DNA of 64,000 nt, from the NCBI RefSeq assembly GCF_030408615.1, contig NZ_CP047187.1, positions 1,736,001 through 1,800,000 of the forward strand, in the 5' to 3' direction. Below the pieces are notes generated by a model. That model was not told the origin of the DNA. It searched no databases and saw only the letters and a program-made list of their open reading frames with translations. The position numbers and the translations under genes were made by a program. Shown here one piece after another: positions 35,466 through 45,633 of this stretch (positions within the stretch are counted from its first letter, which is position 1; each line of letters starts with the position of its first letter). The stretch comes from Corynebacterium bovis DSM 20582 = CIP 54.80 (lineage in GTDB: Bacteria > Actinomycetota > Actinomycetes > Mycobacteriales > Mycobacteriaceae).

Positions 35466-36547
35466 TGTGCACTCCCGTGGGTGTGTGGGGGTCCGCCGTA
35501 CTCCCGGCGACGGTTCCGGTCGGCCGCGCGGCGCTCGGCCCGGATCTCCTCCCGGTCCTGGCGCTCCAGCTCCCGCTCCGCCTCGTAGCGGCCGTAGGCG
35601 TCGACGATCCTGCCGACGAGGTGGTGGCGGACGACGTCGGCGCTGTCGAACTCCGTGACGTGCACGCCCCGGACGTCCGCGAGGACCTGCCGCGCGACGG
35701 CCAGGCCGCTCTCCTGCCGGTCCGGCAGGTCGACCTGGCTCATGTCCCCGGTGACGACGATCTTCGAACCGAAGCCCAGCCGGGTGAGGAACATCTTCAT
35801 CTGCGCGGGCGTCGTGTTCTGCGCCTCGTCGAGGATGACGAACGCCCCGTTGAGCGTCCGGCCGCGCATGTACGCCAGCGGCGCGACCTCGATGACCCCG
35901 GTCTCCATGAGCTTCGGGATCGTCTCCGGGTCGACCATGTCCCGCAGGGCGTCGTGGAGGGGGCGCAGGTAGGGGTCGATCTTCTCCGTGAGCGTGCCGG
36001 GCAGGAAGCCCAGCCGCTCCCCGGCCTCGACCGCCGGACGGGTGAGGATGATGCGGGACACCTCCCGCCGCTGGAGCGCCTGGACGGCCTTCGCCACGGC
36101 GAGGTACGTCTTGCCCGTCCCGGCGGGGCCGACGCCGAGGACGACGGTGTTCCGGTCGATCGCGTCGACGTACTCCCGCTGGCCGACCGTCGTCGGGCGG
36201 ACGCTGCGGCCGCGCCGGCTGACGATCGCGTCACCGGCGACGTCGCCCGCGGAGAGCTCCTCCCGGTCGAGGTCGTCGATCATGCCGATCACCCGCGTCG
36301 TGACCTCGGGGGTCACGGCGGCGCCGCGCGCGGCGAGCGACTCCAGTTCGCGGATGACCCGGCGGGCGCGGGCGACCTCCGTGGCCTCTCCGCGCACCGT
36401 GAGGTGGTGGCCCCGGGTGTGGATGTCCGCGTCCACCCGGTCCTCGATGACGCGGAGGTTCGCGTCCGCGGCCCCCATGACGGTGGGGGCGGTCTCCGGG
36501 ACGAGGTCGACGGTCGCGCTCGCGACGCGCCTGGCTGGTTGCTTCAT
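35462..36547 (-). CDS. phoH: PhoH-like ATPase
   Basis: A 361-residue P-loop ATPase. A KH-like N-terminal part (about 20-80) precedes the Walker A GPAGTGKT near 142 and the Walker [10 protein letters not shown] near 235. PhoH proteins are RNA-associated ATPases, often next to ybeY. The ATG at 36547 overlaps the rsmE stop by 4 nt and also lies 7 nt after TAGGAT, so both translational coupling and an internal leaderless promoter are possible. The earlier in-frame ATG at 36556 overlaps that box and is less likely. Confidence 0.93.
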   Translation of the reverse strand: MKQPARRVASATVDLVPETAPTVMGAADANLRVIEDRVDADIHTRGHHLTVRGEATEVARARRVIRELESLAARGAAVTPEVTTRVIGMIDDLDREELSAGDVAGDAIVSRRGRSVRPTTVGQREYVDAIDRNTVVLGVGPAGTGKTYLAVAKAVQALQRREVSRIILTRPAVEAGERLGFLPGTLTEKIDPYLRPLHDALRDMVDPETIPKLMETGVIEVAPLAYMRGRTLNGAFVILDEAQNTTPAQMKMFLTRLGFGSKIVVTGDMSQVDLPDRQESGLAVARQVLADVRGVHVTEFDSADVVRHHLVGRIVDAYGRYEAERELERQDREEIRAERRAADRNRRREYGGPPHTHGSAQ

Positions 36548-37404
36548 CGCGACCATCCTAACCCGAGCGGGCCGGGAGCCCGGCCCCAGCGTGCGGTGAG
36601 CACCCCTAGCGCCCCGAGGGCGACGGCCGCCGCGGACGCCGTGCGCAGCACCTCCGGGCCGAGGACGACGGCGGTCGCGCCGTGGGTGCCGGCGAGGACG
36701 TCGACCTCCCGGTCGCTCACCCCGCCCTCCGGCCCGACGACGAGCACGAGTTCGTCGACCGGCCCGACGTCCGCGACGGCCCGGGCGAACGGCACGGCGG
36801 CGGCCTCGTGGAGGACGAGCACGGCCGTCGTCCAGCCGGCCTCCCCCGGGTCGGCGGCCTCCGCCCACGGCGGGGCGTCGAGCACCGTCCCCAGGTCGGC
36901 GACGTCGCCGAGCAGCGGCGCGACGACCGCCCCCTCCGTCCGCCGGGACTGCTTCATCGCCGCGAGCGCGGCCGTCGCCCACTTCGCGCGCGCCTTCTCG
37001 ACGCGGCCGGGCTTGCCGGACCAGCGGGCGATGCAGCGGTCCGCCTCCCACGGCACGATCCGGTCCGCCCCGGCCTGCACGGCGAGGTCGACGGCCAGTT
37101 CCGCCCGCTCGGACTTCGGCACGGCCTGGACGACGGTCACGCGCGGGCGCGGGCGGTGCGGCGGCAGCACCTCGGTGACCTCCACGGCCCCGTCGCGCCA
37201 CCGGCCCCGCACGGCCGTCCCCGCCCCGTCGGTCACGACGACGCTCTCCCCCGCCCCGATGCGCTTGACCGCCGCGTGCCGCGCCTCCTCCGCGGGGAGG
37301 GTGACGACGAGCCCCTCCGCGGCCGCGCCGTCCCCGCCGCCGGCGGCCGGCCGGTCGCCCAGCCGGTCACGCAGCGTCGGGTCGTGGAAGACCGGGTCCG
37401 TCAC
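36544..37404 (-). CDS. rsmE: 16S rRNA m3U1498 methyltransferase RsmE
   Basis: A 286-residue SPOUT methyltransferase. The C-terminal knotted domain shows VVGPEGGVSDREVD and LGPEVLRTASAA, the SAM-binding loops of RsmE; the central AVPKSERAELAVDLAVQAGADRI region is characteristic. It methylates U1498 in the decoding region of 16S rRNA. The GTG at 37404 lies 3 nt after the dnaJ2 stop, and its stop overlaps phoH. Confidence 0.93.
   Translation of the reverse strand: MTDPVFHDPTLRDRLGDRPAAGGGDGAAAEGLVVTLPAEEARHAAVKRIGAGESVVVTDGAGTAVRGRWRDGAVEVTEVLPPHRPRPRVTVVQAVPKSERAELAVDLAVQAGADRIVPWEADRCIARWSGKPGRVEKARAKWATAALAAMKQSRRTEGAVVAPLLGDVADLGTVLDAPPWAEAADPGEAGWTTAVLVLHEAAAVPFARAVADVGPVDELVLVVGPEGGVSDREVDVLAGTHGATAVVLGPEVLRTASAAAVALGALGVLTARWGRAPGPLGLGWSR
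36555..36560 (-). promoter_or_regulatory. -10 box TAGGAT before phoH
   Basis: TAGGAT on the minus strand lies 7 nt before the phoH ATG at 36547, inside the 3' end of rsmE. Confidence 0.4.
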
Positions 37405-37407
37405 CGG

Positions 37408-38556
37408 TCACCGCCCGAACCGGTGCCGGATCCGGGAGAACAGCCCGCCGGAGCGCTCGTCGGACCGGGACGACACCCCGGCCGACTCCTTCGTCGACGA
37501 GCGGAACTCCTCGAGCAGCTCCCGCTGCCGGTGGTCGAGGCCCGTCGGCACGGTGACGTCGACGTGCGTGACGAGCGACCCGTGGCCCTCCCGGCGCAGC
37601 CGGGGCATCCCCTTGTCCTTGACCGTCACCGTCGCCTCCGGCTGGGTCCCGGGCTCGAGGGTGACCGTCGTGGTCTCCCCCTGGAACAGGCCGACCTCGA
37701 CGTCGGTGCCGAGGGCGGCGTCGGCCATCGGCACCCGGACGGTGACGTGGAGGTCGTCGCCGTCGCGCACGAGGTAGGGGTGCTCGAGGGTGCGGGTCTC
37801 GACGTACAGGTCACCGGCCGGGCCGCCGCCCGGACCGACCTCCCCCTCCCCGGAGAGCCGGATGCGCATCCCGTCGGCGATGCCGGCGGGGACGTTGACG
37901 GTGATGTCGCGGCGCGCGCGGACGCGGGCGTCGCCGCCGCAGTTCTCGCACGGGTCCGTGATGACCTCGCCGGAGCCGTTGCACCGGTGGCAGGGGCGGG
38001 CGACCTGCACGCGCCCGAGGATGGACTGCTGGAGCTCCGTGACCTGGCCCTGCCCGTGGCACGTCGGGCACGTCTCCGGGGCGGAGCGGGACGCGGAGCC
38101 GGTGCCGTCGCACACGTCGCAGAGGACGGCCGTGTCGACCGTCACCTCGCGGCTGACCCCCGTGAAGCACTCCTCGAGGGTGAGGTCCATGCGCAGCAGG
38201 GCGTCGTTCCCCGGACGGACCCGGGGCACCCTCCCGCCCCCGGCCCCGCCCCCGGCGGCGCCGAAGAAGGCCTCGAAGATGTCGCCGAGGTTGCCCGAGC
38301 CCGGGAAGCCGCCGGCGCCCCCGGGCTGGCCGAAGCCCTGCTCCTGGGGGTCGCCGCCGGCGTCGACGATGCGCCGCTTCTGCGGGTCGGTGAGGACCTC
38401 CTGGGCGACGGAGATCTCGCGGAACTTCTCCGCGGCCTCCTCGGACGGGTTGACGTCCGGGTGGTACTTCCGGGCGAGGCGGCGGTACGCCTTCTTGATC
38501 TCTGCGTCCGAGGCGTCACGGTCGACGCCGAGGATTCCGTAATAGTCGCGTGCCAC
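37408..38556 (-). CDS. dnaJ2: Molecular chaperone DnaJ (second type, DnaJ2)
   Basis: A 382-residue full-length DnaJ: J domain with HPD in [10 protein letters not shown], a Gly/Phe linker, four CxxCxGxG-type zinc repeats ([30 protein letters not shown]) and the two beta-sandwich C-terminal domains. It is the DnaK co-chaperone located next to hrcA, distinct from the dnaJ1 of the dnaK operon in actinobacteria. GTG 38556 starts [13 protein letters not shown] lies about 12 nt upstream. No CIRCE operator is seen upstream. Confidence 0.95.
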   Translation of the reverse strand: MARDYYGILGVDRDASDAEIKKAYRRLARKYHPDVNPSEEAAEKFREISVAQEVLTDPQKRRIVDAGGDPQEQGFGQPGGAGGFPGSGNLGDIFEAFFGAAGGGAGGGRVPRVRPGNDALLRMDLTLEECFTGVSREVTVDTAVLCDVCDGTGSASRSAPETCPTCHGQGQVTELQQSILGRVQVARPCHRCNGSGEVITDPCENCGGDARVRARRDITVNVPAGIADGMRIRLSGEGEVGPGGGPAGDLYVETRTLEHPYLVRDGDDLHVTVRVPMADAALGTDVEVGLFQGETTTVTLEPGTQPEATVTVKDKGMPRLRREGHGSLVTHVDVTVPTGLDHRQRELLEEFRSSTKESAGVSSRSDERSGGLFSRIRHRFGR

Positions 38557-38659
38557 TGTGCGGTTACGTCCTTCGTCGTGCTTGCGGTGCGGGGTGCGGT
38601 GCCGGACCAGTGTAGTCGGCCCGCCCCGCACCCGCCGTCCCGGGGTGCGCGACCCCGCC

Positions 38660-38709
38660 GGCCCCGGCCGTCACCGTGCCCGCGCCCCCGCGGGCCCCGG
38701 CCGTCACCG
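38660..38709. repeat. 17-bp direct repeat spanning the hrcA stop codon
   Basis: Identical 17-bp copies at 38660-38676 and 38693-38709; the second contains the hrcA stop (TCA at 38704-38706), the first lies 33 bp downstream in the direction of hrcA transcription. Confidence 0.88.
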
Positions 38710-39786
38710 CCCGGAGAGGATCCGGCTCACGTAGTGCGCGACGACGCTGAGGGACGACATCGACCCCGAGTAGTCGATGTACGTCGGCCCGACGACCCCG
38801 AGCCCGCCGAAGACCTCCCCGCCCGAGCCGTACCCGGTCGCCAGGACGGACGCCGCGCGCAGCTCCTCGTCCTCGTTCTCCCCGCCGATGCTCACCTGCA
38901 CGCCGGGCCCCGGACCCCCGGGCTCCCCGGCGACCCCGCCGGCCACGCCCCCGGCCCGCGCGCCGAGGTCCCGGACGCTCGACAGCAGCTTGAGCATGAC
39001 GACCTGCTCCTCCAGCGCCTCGATGACGGGCTGGAGCTCGTTGACGTTGAGCAGGTTCGGGGTGCCCGCGAGGATGAGCCGGTCGCTCGACCGTTCGAGC
39101 ATCGTCTCGACGAGCACGGTCGCGCACGCCAGCGCCGGCCCGCGCAGGTCCGCGGGCAGCCCCGCGACCTCCCCGGCGGCGAGGGCGGAGACGTTCGCCG
39201 AGGCGTCGTCGAGGGTCCGGCCGACGAGCGCGGTGTTGATGATGTCCCGCAGCCGGGGCGTGTCCGCCTCCGGCATCGGCTCGGTGAGGTCGACGTTGCG
39301 CTGGTCGACCCGCCCGGTGTCCGTGATGAGCACGAGCAGCAGCCGCGCCGGCGCGAGCTGGACGACCTCGCAGTGCTTGACCCGCCCGGCCCGCAGGTCC
39401 GGCAGCTGGACGACCGCGACCTGCCGGGTGAGCTGCGCGAGCAGCTGCACGCTGCGCCGCAGCACGTCCTCCATGTCCACCCCGCCGGAGAGGAACTCCA
39501 GCACAGCCCGCCGCTCGGGGGCGCTCATGGGCTTGATCCCGGACATGCCGTCGACGAAGCGCCGGTAGCCCTTCTGCGTGGGCACCCGGCCGGAGCTCGC
39601 GTGCTCCTGGGTGATGTACCCCTCGGCCTCGAGGGCGGCCATGTCGTTGCGGATCGTCGCCGGCGACACCCCCAGCCCGTGCCGTTCGACGAGCGCCTTC
39701 GACCCGACCGGCTCCTGGGAGGAGATGTAGTCGGTGACGATGGCACGCAACACGTGCCCCCGGCGGGTCTCAGCGGTCCCTGTCAT
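38704..39786 (-). CDS. hrcA: Heat-inducible transcription repressor HrcA
   Basis: A 360-residue repressor with an N-terminal winged helix ([42 protein letters not shown]) and the HrcA core with a Gly-rich insertion near 285-300. In actinobacteria it represses groEL-type genes through CIRCE elements. The ATG follows the hemW stop by 3 nt; dnaJ2 follows 147 bp downstream. No CIRCE inverted repeat was found in the window, so its targets lie elsewhere. Confidence 0.95.
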   Translation of the reverse strand: MTGTAETRRGHVLRAIVTDYISSQEPVGSKALVERHGLGVSPATIRNDMAALEAEGYITQEHASSGRVPTQKGYRRFVDGMSGIKPMSAPERRAVLEFLSGGVDMEDVLRRSVQLLAQLTRQVAVVQLPDLRAGRVKHCEVVQLAPARLLLVLITDTGRVDQRNVDLTEPMPEADTPRLRDIINTALVGRTLDDASANVSALAAGEVAGLPADLRGPALACATVLVETMLERSSDRLILAGTPNLLNVNELQPVIEALEEQVVMLKLLSSVRDLGARAGGVAGGVAGEPGGPGPGVQVSIGGENEDEELRAASVLATGYGSGGEVFGGLGVVGPTYIDYSGSMSSLSVVAHYVSRILSGR

Positions 39787-39789
39787 GGG

Positions 39790-41097
39790 TCAGGCCTCCT
39801 CGGCGAGCAGGATGTCGGTGACGATGCCGTCGGCGAGCAGCCGGCCCCGGTCGGTGAGGCGCGTCCGCCCGACGGCACCGTCCGGCAGGTCCCTCTCATT
39901 GTCCACCTCGAGCAGCCCGAGGTCCACGTACCGCCGCACGGTCTCCTCCGCCCCGGCGATCTCGCGGGACTCGAGGCCCTCCCGGAGCCGGAGGCCGAGC
40001 ATGACCCGTTCGGTGTGCAGGTCCTCCGGGGAGAGGGGTTCGACGGAGACCACCGGGGAGGCGCCGGCGTCGAGGGCGGCGACGTAGCGCCGGGGCAGCC
40101 GGGCGTTGACGAGGCGCACCGGGCCGTCGTGGGGAGGGCCGTCGACCCCCTTCGCCCCGGGGCGCAGCCGCACGCAGCCGTGCGCGCCCGGGCCCGCACC
40201 CCACCACAGGCCGGAACGCCAGTACATGAGGTTGTGCCGGCACTCGCCGCCGGGCGCCGCCCAGTTCGAGACCTCGTACCACCCGAGCCCGGCGGCGCGG
40301 AGGGCGTCGTCGACGATGCCGTACCGGTCGGCGAGGACGTCCTCGTCCGGGGCGGGCAGCTCGCCCCGGCGGACCTTCCGGCCCATCGCCGTGCCGTCCT
40401 CGACGATGAGCGAGTACGCGGAGACGTGGTCGACGCCGGACGACAGGGCGGCGTCGAGCGACCGGCGCAGGTCGTCGTCGGTCTCCGACGGCGTGCCGTA
40501 GATGAGGTCGAGGTTGACGTGCGCGAACCCCGCGGCGCGGGCCTCCCGGACCGCCTCGGCGGGGCGGCCGGGGGTGTGCCGGCGGTCGAGGACCCGCAGG
40601 ACGTGCCCGGCGACGGACTGCATCCCGAGCGAGATGCGCGTGTAGCCGGCGTCCCGCAGCGTCGCGAAGAACTCCGGGGAGGTGGACTCCGGGTTGGACT
40701 CGGTCGTCACCTCCGCCCCGGGGGCGAGGCCGACCGTGCGGCGGACGGCGCGGAGGATGCGGGCGAGGGCCTCGCCGCCGAGGAGCGACGGGGTGCCGCC
40801 GCCGAGGAAGACGGTCTCCGGCGGCCCGGTTCGGTCCCAGTCGGCGGCGGCGGTCTCCAGCTCCTTCTCCAGGGCGTCGAGGTAGCTCGCCGGGTCGGAG
40901 CCGCCGGACTCCCCCGGCGTGTACGTGTTGAAGTCGCAGTACCCGCAACGGGTGCTGCAGAACGGGACGTGGATGTACAGGCCGAGCGGCGGGGCCGACG
41001 TGGTGGACGGTGCGGGGGCCGGCGTGGTGGAGGGCGCGGTGGACGGTGCGGGGACGCGGTCCGGCGACGGCGCGGACGGGGGGATGCGGTGAGTCAT
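39790..41097 (-). CDS. hemW: Radical SAM heme chaperone HemW
   Basis: A 435-residue radical SAM protein. The cluster motif is CSTRCGYC (CxxxCxxC) within PFCSTRCGYCDF; GGGTPS and SNPES bind SAM. CRHNLMYW carries the HNxxYW motif that marks HemW heme chaperones and is absent from coproporphyrinogen dehydrogenase HemN, so the older HemN label is unlikely. Residues 1-35 are Pro/Ser/Thr-rich. TAGCAT lies 10 nt before the ATG at 41097, leaving a leader of at most a few nucleotides. Confidence 0.93.
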   Translation of the reverse strand: MTHRIPPSAPSPDRVPAPSTAPSTTPAPAPSTTSAPPLGLYIHVPFCSTRCGYCDFNTYTPGESGGSDPASYLDALEKELETAAADWDRTGPPETVFLGGGTPSLLGGEALARILRAVRRTVGLAPGAEVTTESNPESTSPEFFATLRDAGYTRISLGMQSVAGHVLRVLDRRHTPGRPAEAVREARAAGFAHVNLDLIYGTPSETDDDLRRSLDAALSSGVDHVSAYSLIVEDGTAMGRKVRRGELPAPDEDVLADRYGIVDDALRAAGLGWYEVSNWAAPGGECRHNLMYWRSGLWWGAGPGAHGCVRLRPGAKGVDGPPHDGPVRLVNARLPRRYVAALDAGASPVVSVEPLSPEDLHTERVMLGLRLREGLESREIAGAEETVRRYVDLGLLEVDNERDLPDGAVGRTRLTDRGRLLADGIVTDILLAEEA

Positions 41098-41134
41098 GTC
41101 ACCAGGGATGCTACCCGGCGGCCCCGGCCGCAGG

Positions 41135-41815
41135 TCACCCCGCCGCCGCGCGCTTGCGGAGCACCCGGGCGACGACGGCGTCGACCCGCGCCCGCTCGGC
41201 GAGGAACCGGGGCGGGGCCTCGCCCCGCATCTCCCGGACGAGCGCCGGGTGCGGCGCGATGACGGTCCGCCGCCACGTGTCGACGATGCTCCGGCACTCG
41301 GCCTCCGCCCGGGAGTACACCTGCGGGAGGAGGACCGACTGCGTGTCCATCGCGTCGCCGGTGCGGCCGACGACCCACCCGGACAGCTCCGTGACGCGGG
41401 CGGTGAGACCGGTGTTGAGCTCCCGCAGCCGCAGCCGGACCGCGGCCGTCGTCGCGACGGGGCCGACGTCGTCGCGGTCCGCCGCCGGGGCGGGGGCGCC
41501 GGGGTGGCGGAAGGACAGCGTGCGGCCCGGGTGCCGGCCGGGCACGGGGGCGGACCAGTCGTTGGACAGGGAGCCGGAGCGGACGCCGGAGACGAAGGCC
41601 TGGCGCAGCCCGTTGAGTTCGGCGAGGCCGGGCCGGACCTCGCGCCGCCCCTCCGCGACGACCTCGGCGAGCTCCACCAGGCAGTCGTCGACGAGTTCCG
41701 GGTCCCAGTCGGTCATGGCCTCGGCGACGTTGTCGAGGTGTGCGGCGATCTCGTCCCCGATGTCGTAGATCGCCTGGGTGAGCTCACGGAGGCGCAAGCG
41801 CGCGTCGAAGTGCAC
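41135..41815 (-). CDS. Conserved-looking hypothetical cytosolic protein
   Basis: A 226-residue, mostly helical, charged protein without membrane segment, signal or recognised motif. GTG 41815 is well placed after AGAGGAG. Its sequence has no low-complexity regions and its codon usage is regular, so it looks like a real gene. It lies between FadD15 and hemW on the same strand, 37 bp upstream of the hemW start region. No function is assigned. Confidence 0.65.
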   Translation of the reverse strand: MHFDARLRLRELTQAIYDIGDEIAAHLDNVAEAMTDWDPELVDDCLVELAEVVAEGRREVRPGLAELNGLRQAFVSGVRSGSLSNDWSAPVPGRHPGRTLSFRHPGAPAPAADRDDVGPVATTAAVRLRLRELNTGLTARVTELSGWVVGRTGDAMDTQSVLLPQVYSRAEAECRSIVDTWRRTVIAPHPALVREMRGEAPPRFLAERARVDAVVARVLRKRAAAG

Positions 41816-41976
41816 GTGAGCTCCTCTCGCCTCGTCCCACCCCGGTCCGTGGCCGGGTACGGGACAACCTTAGACCACGCCCGGACGCGCCCCGGGGAAC
41901 GACGTGCCGGGGCGGGCCGGGCGGTCCCGGGGCCCGGCGGTGGGGTCCGGTGCCGGGGCCGGCGATCGCGGGCGGC

Positions 41977-43803
41977 CTAGCTCGAGGTGTAGATCCAGGC
42001 GATGTCGTCGGCGAAGTGCTGGGCGACGATGAACCGCTTGATCTTCATCGACGGCGTGACCTCGCCCCGGTCCTCGGTGAAGTCCCGGTCGACGATGCGG
42101 AACTTCTTGATGCCCTCCGCGTGGGAGACCGAGGCGTTGGCCTCGTTGACCGCGTCCTGGATCTCCGCCCGGAGCACCGGGTTCTTCGCGAGCTCGCGGA
42201 CCGGCGTCGCCGGGTTGACCCCGTGCGCGGCCTTCCAGCGCTTGACCGCGTCCTCGTCGAGGCTGATGAGGCACCCGATGAACTTCTGGTCGTCGCCGAC
42301 GACCATCGCCTGGGAGATGAGCGGGGCGGACCGGAGGATGTCCTCCATCGGCCCCGGGGAGACGTTCTTGCCGCCGGCGGTGACGATGATCTCCTTCTTC
42401 CGGCCCGTGATCTTCAGGTGCCCGGAGGGCAGGAGGCGGCCGAGGTCGCCCGAGCGGAGGAACCCGTCGTCCGTGAAGCACTCCCCGGTGGCCTCGTCGT
42501 TGTTCCAGTAGCCGTCGAAGACCACCGGGCCCTTGAGCAGGATCTCGCCGTCGTCGGCGATGCGGACCGTCGCCCCGCCGACCGGCTGGCCGACGGTGCC
42601 GATGACCGCGTCGGGCCGGTGGTTGACCGCGATGGCGGCCGTCGTCTCCGTCATGCCGTAGCCCTCGTAGATCGTGACCCCGATCCCGCGGAAGAAGTGC
42701 ATGAGGTCCGGGTTGAGGGCCGAGCCGCCGGAGATGCAGTAGAGCAGGTTGCCGCCCATCGCCTCCCGGACCTTGGAGTAGACCAGCCGGTCGTAGAGCG
42801 CCCGGCGGAGCTTCAGGCCGAGCGACGGCCCCTCGGGGGTGTCGAGGGCGCGGGAGTAGTCCGCCGCGGTGCGCTCCGCCCGGGGGAAGATCCGCGCGCC
42901 GACGCCACCGCCGTCGACGGCCTTCGCCTTGACCCCGGCGTGGACCTTCTCGAAGACGCGGGGCACGCCGAGGATGAGGTTCGGCTTCGACCGCTGGAAC
43001 TCGGTGACGATCGTCGAGAAGTCCGACCAGTGGCTCTGCGTCGCGCCGCCGAGGGTCGCGGCGATGGACACCGCGCGGGCGAGGACGTGGGCGAGCGGGA
43101 GGAAGGTCAGCGCCCGGTTGCCCGGCACCGCGATCTCGCCGATCGGGTTCGTGAGGACGGCCCGGGCCTCGGCCAGCCAGTTGGCGTGGAGGATCCGGCA
43201 GCCCTTCGGCCGCCCCGTCGTGCCGGAGGTGTAGACGAGGGAGGCGACGTCCGAGCTCAGGGTCCGCTCGACCCGCTCCTCCACCGCGGAGTCGTCGAGG
43301 TGCTTCCCCTCCTCGATGAGGGTGTCGAGGGCACCGTTGTTGATGCGCAGCACCCGGCGGATGTGGGCCGTGTCCGGCTCCGGCTCCCCGTCCCGGAGGA
43401 ACGTCGCGAGGTGGGTCTCGTGGTTGCCGTCCTCGGCGACGGCGAAGTGCGCCCCGGAGTCCCGGACGATCCACTCGCACTGGGAGGTCGAGGACGACGG
43501 GTACACCGGCACGGAGACGACGCCGGCGGCCATGCAGGCGTAGTCGAGGACGGACCACTCGTAGCGCGTCTCGGACATGATGACGACCCGGTCGCCGTGC
43601 TCCACGTTGTTGGCGATGAGCCCCTTGGCGACGGCGTACACCTCACGGACGAACTCGTCCGCGCGGACGTCGACCCACCCGAAGTTCCGCGGACGGCTGA
43701 ACAGCACCGCCGAGGGGGTCCTGCGCGCGACGTCCCGCAGCGCCGTGAAGCAGGTCTCGTGCTCACCGACCGTGTACAGCGCCTCGCTCGAATATTCCTG
43801 CAT
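41977..43803 (-). CDS. Long-chain fatty acid-CoA ligase (FadD15 type)
   Basis: A 608-residue AMP-forming acyl-CoA synthetase. Motifs: YTSGTTGRPKG near 195 (P-loop), YGMTETTA, GDLGRLLPSGHLKITGRKKE (hinge) and the C-terminal Lys region (VTPSMKIKR). It activates fatty acids to acyl-CoA at the membrane face, for degradation or lipid building. AGGAGAACG precedes the ATG at 43803. The length and position downstream of hemW/hrcA resemble mycobacterial fadD15, but chain-length preference cannot be read from sequence. Confidence 0.92.
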   Translation of the reverse strand: MQEYSSEALYTVGEHETCFTALRDVARRTPSAVLFSRPRNFGWVDVRADEFVREVYAVAKGLIANNVEHGDRVVIMSETRYEWSVLDYACMAAGVVSVPVYPSSSTSQCEWIVRDSGAHFAVAEDGNHETHLATFLRDGEPEPDTAHIRRVLRINNGALDTLIEEGKHLDDSAVEERVERTLSSDVASLVYTSGTTGRPKGCRILHANWLAEARAVLTNPIGEIAVPGNRALTFLPLAHVLARAVSIAATLGGATQSHWSDFSTIVTEFQRSKPNLILGVPRVFEKVHAGVKAKAVDGGGVGARIFPRAERTAADYSRALDTPEGPSLGLKLRRALYDRLVYSKVREAMGGNLLYCISGGSALNPDLMHFFRGIGVTIYEGYGMTETTAAIAVNHRPDAVIGTVGQPVGGATVRIADDGEILLKGPVVFDGYWNNDEATGECFTDDGFLRSGDLGRLLPSGHLKITGRKKEIIVTAGGKNVSPGPMEDILRSAPLISQAMVVGDDQKFIGCLISLDEDAVKRWKAAHGVNPATPVRELAKNPVLRAEIQDAVNEANASVSHAEGIKKFRIVDRDFTEDRGEVTPSMKIKRFIVAQHFADDIAWIYTSS

Positions 43804-44362
43804 CGTTCTCCTACCTCGTCTTCTCACGTCGTCCGGCGGACGTCCGGCGGGCGTCCGGGGTGGCCGACCGGCCGTGGCCGGCGGTGACCGGCGGTGGCCG
43901 CGGGTGGCCGGGGGCCGCCGGCGGCGTCGCGCCGCGGCACCTCGGGGGCCGGGCCGGTCGCACCGGGGCACCGGGGCCGGCGCCCACCGGGTGCGGGCCT
44001 CGCCGCACCGGGGCCCTGCACGTAACGCGCGTCACACCGGGCCTCTCCGTCCTCAAGATACGCCATGCCCGGGCACCGGACCCGTCCACCGCGGGCCCGA
44101 CGGGCCTCCGACCTCCCCCCACCCCGGCCCCGGACGGCCCCCGGCCAGGCACGACGCCACCGCACCCCCCACCCACCTGCGGGCGTCGACCCCCGGGCAC
44201 GGTCCCCGACGGCGACGGGTGCGGTCCCGGTCCCGCGCCCCGACGGGAACGGTCCCGGGGTCACGACGGACCCCTCCGCCGGGCGACGACCCCGGCGACC
44301 GGGGGCGGGGCTGCGGCCCGGCACATTGCGGCCCCCGCCCCGGCACGGGGACGATGGACACC
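43804..44362. other. Intergenic region without a supported gene
   Basis: About 560 bp of GC-rich DNA between fadD and a divergent oxidoreductase. From about 43855 to 43925 it is a degenerate CCGGCGGTGRCCG-type repeat. The overlapping frames on both strands are Pro/Arg/Gly-rich, lack ribosome sites and look like GC-driven open frames. No terminator or clear RNA structure was recognised. The promoters of both flanking genes must lie here. Confidence 0.5.
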
Positions 44363-45424
44363 ATGACCGACACCACGGCAGGCTCCCCGACGACGGAGTC
44401 CACAGAACCGACCGGATCCACCGGTGCACCGACGACCACCCGGCAGTGGGTGCTCGCCTCCCGCCCCGAGGGGTACCCGGAACCGGGGAACTTCCGCCTG
44501 GAGACCGTCGAGCTCCCCGCCCCCGGCGAGGGGCAGATCCTCGTCCGCACGACCGCGATGTCCGTCGACCCGTACATGCGCGGCCGGATGAACGACGTCA
44601 AGAGCTACGTGCCGCCGTTCCGGGTCGACGGGCCGCTCGAGGGCGGGGCCGTCGGCGTCGTCGAGGCGTCGCGCTCCGACCGCTTCGCCGTCGGCGACCA
44701 CGTCCTCCACGGCCTCGGCTGGCGCGACCACGCGGTGCTCGACGCCTCCGCCGCGACGCCCGTCGACGTCGACGCCGCCCCGGAGACGGCCTACCTCGGC
44801 ATCCTCGGCATGACGGGCCTCACCGCGTACACCGGGCTCACCCGCATCGGCGGGGTCCGGGAGGGCGACACGGTGTTCATCTCCGGCGCCGCCGGCGCCG
44901 TGGGCTCCGCCGCGGGGCAGATGGCGAAGCTCCTCGGCGCGTCCCGGGTCATCGGCAGCGCCGGCACCCCGGAGAAGGTCGCCCGCCTGCGGGAACTCGG
45001 CTTCGACGCCGCCTTCGACTACCACGACGGCGTCCTCGACCAGCTCCGTGCCGCCGCCCCGGACGGCATCGACCTCTACTTCGACAACGTCGGCGGGGAG
45101 CACCTCGAGGCCGCGCTCGACGTCATCAACCCCCTCGGCCGGGTCGCCGTGTGCGGCATGATCTCCGCGTACAACGACCCCGACGCCACCCCCGCCCCGC
45201 GCAACATGTCCGCGCTCATCGCGAAGAACCTCACGGTCCGCGGCTTCGTCATGAAGTACCACTGGGACCTCGGCCCGGAGTTCCGCGAGCGGATGTCGGC
45301 CTGGCTCCGCGACGGCGAGGTCCGGTACGACGAGACCGTCCGCGAGGGGCTCGAGTCCGCCCCGCAGGCGTTCATCGACCTGCTCCACGGCGCCAACACC
45401 GGGAAGATGGTCGTGCGCCTCTGA
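44363..45424 (+). CDS. NADP-dependent oxidoreductase, MDR/CurA family
   Basis: A 353-residue zinc-free medium-chain reductase of the leukotriene B4 12-hydroxydehydrogenase/CurA type. After a 28-residue Thr/Ser/Gly-rich head come MSVDPYMRGRM (substrate side), LGMTGLTAYTGL and the Rossmann motif SGAAGAVGSAAGQ. Such enzymes reduce alpha,beta-unsaturated carbonyls with NADPH. ATG 44363 is preferred; an ATG at 44354 in the same frame is possible. GACGAT lies 7 nt before 44363 and may be a weak -10 of a leaderless start. Confidence 0.85.
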   Translation: MTDTTAGSPTTESTEPTGSTGAPTTTRQWVLASRPEGYPEPGNFRLETVELPAPGEGQILVRTTAMSVDPYMRGRMNDVKSYVPPFRVDGPLEGGAVGVVEASRSDRFAVGDHVLHGLGWRDHAVLDASAATPVDVDAAPETAYLGILGMTGLTAYTGLTRIGGVREGDTVFISGAAGAVGSAAGQMAKLLGASRVIGSAGTPEKVARLRELGFDAAFDYHDGVLDQLRAAAPDGIDLYFDNVGGEHLEAALDVINPLGRVAVCGMISAYNDPDATPAPRNMSALIAKNLTVRGFVMKYHWDLGPEFRERMSAWLRDGEVRYDETVREGLESAPQAFIDLLHGANTGKMVVRL

Positions 45425-45483
45425 CCGGGCGCACCGCCGGGTGACCGCCGGTACGGGCGCTGACCCGCCGCCGGGTGACCGGC

Positions 45484-45538
45484 GGGCGCGGGCGCGCCGC
45501 CGGGTCACCGGGGGGTCGGGCGCGGGCGCGCCGCCGGG
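45484..45538. repeat. 21-bp direct repeat past the oxidoreductase
   Basis: GC-rich 21-bp copies at 45484-45504 and 45518-45538 in the 122-bp gap between convergent genes; CCGCCGGGTGACC-like units also recur from 45433. Confidence 0.8.
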
Positions 45539-45546
45539 CGTCGACC

Positions 45547-45633
45547 TCAGAACACCGAGGTCACGACCCAGGCGACGACGACCAGGACGATGAGCAGGAT
45601 CAGCGCCTGTCTCACGCGGGAGTGCTTCTTCAC
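45547..45633 (-). CDS. 28-residue single-TM micropeptide
   Basis: GTG 45633 overlaps the stop of the preceding gene by 4 nt (GTGA) and opens a 28-codon frame: a basic head MKKHSRVRQ followed by an unbroken hydrophobic helix (residues 10-28) to the C-terminus. The ideal stop/start overlap and the classic positive-inside tail-anchor layout support a real microprotein. No family is recognised. It would be translated by coupling with the 78-residue membrane protein upstream. Confidence 0.55.
   Translation of the reverse strand: MKKHSRVRQALILLIVLVVVAWVVTSVF

Noticed and set aside
36548..36556. Earlier ATG (36556) as the phoH start
   Set aside because: It overlaps the TAGGAT box and lies inside rsmE; ATG 36547 gives the usual 4-nt overlap.
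38557..39786. CIRCE operator for HrcA near dnaJ2 or hrcA
   Set aside because: No TTAGCACTC-N9-GAGTGCTAA-like inverted repeat was found in the window.
43860..44366. Possible genes between fadD and the oxidoreductase
   Set aside because: All frames are Pro/Arg/Gly-rich over degenerate repeats, with no plausible start signals or domains.
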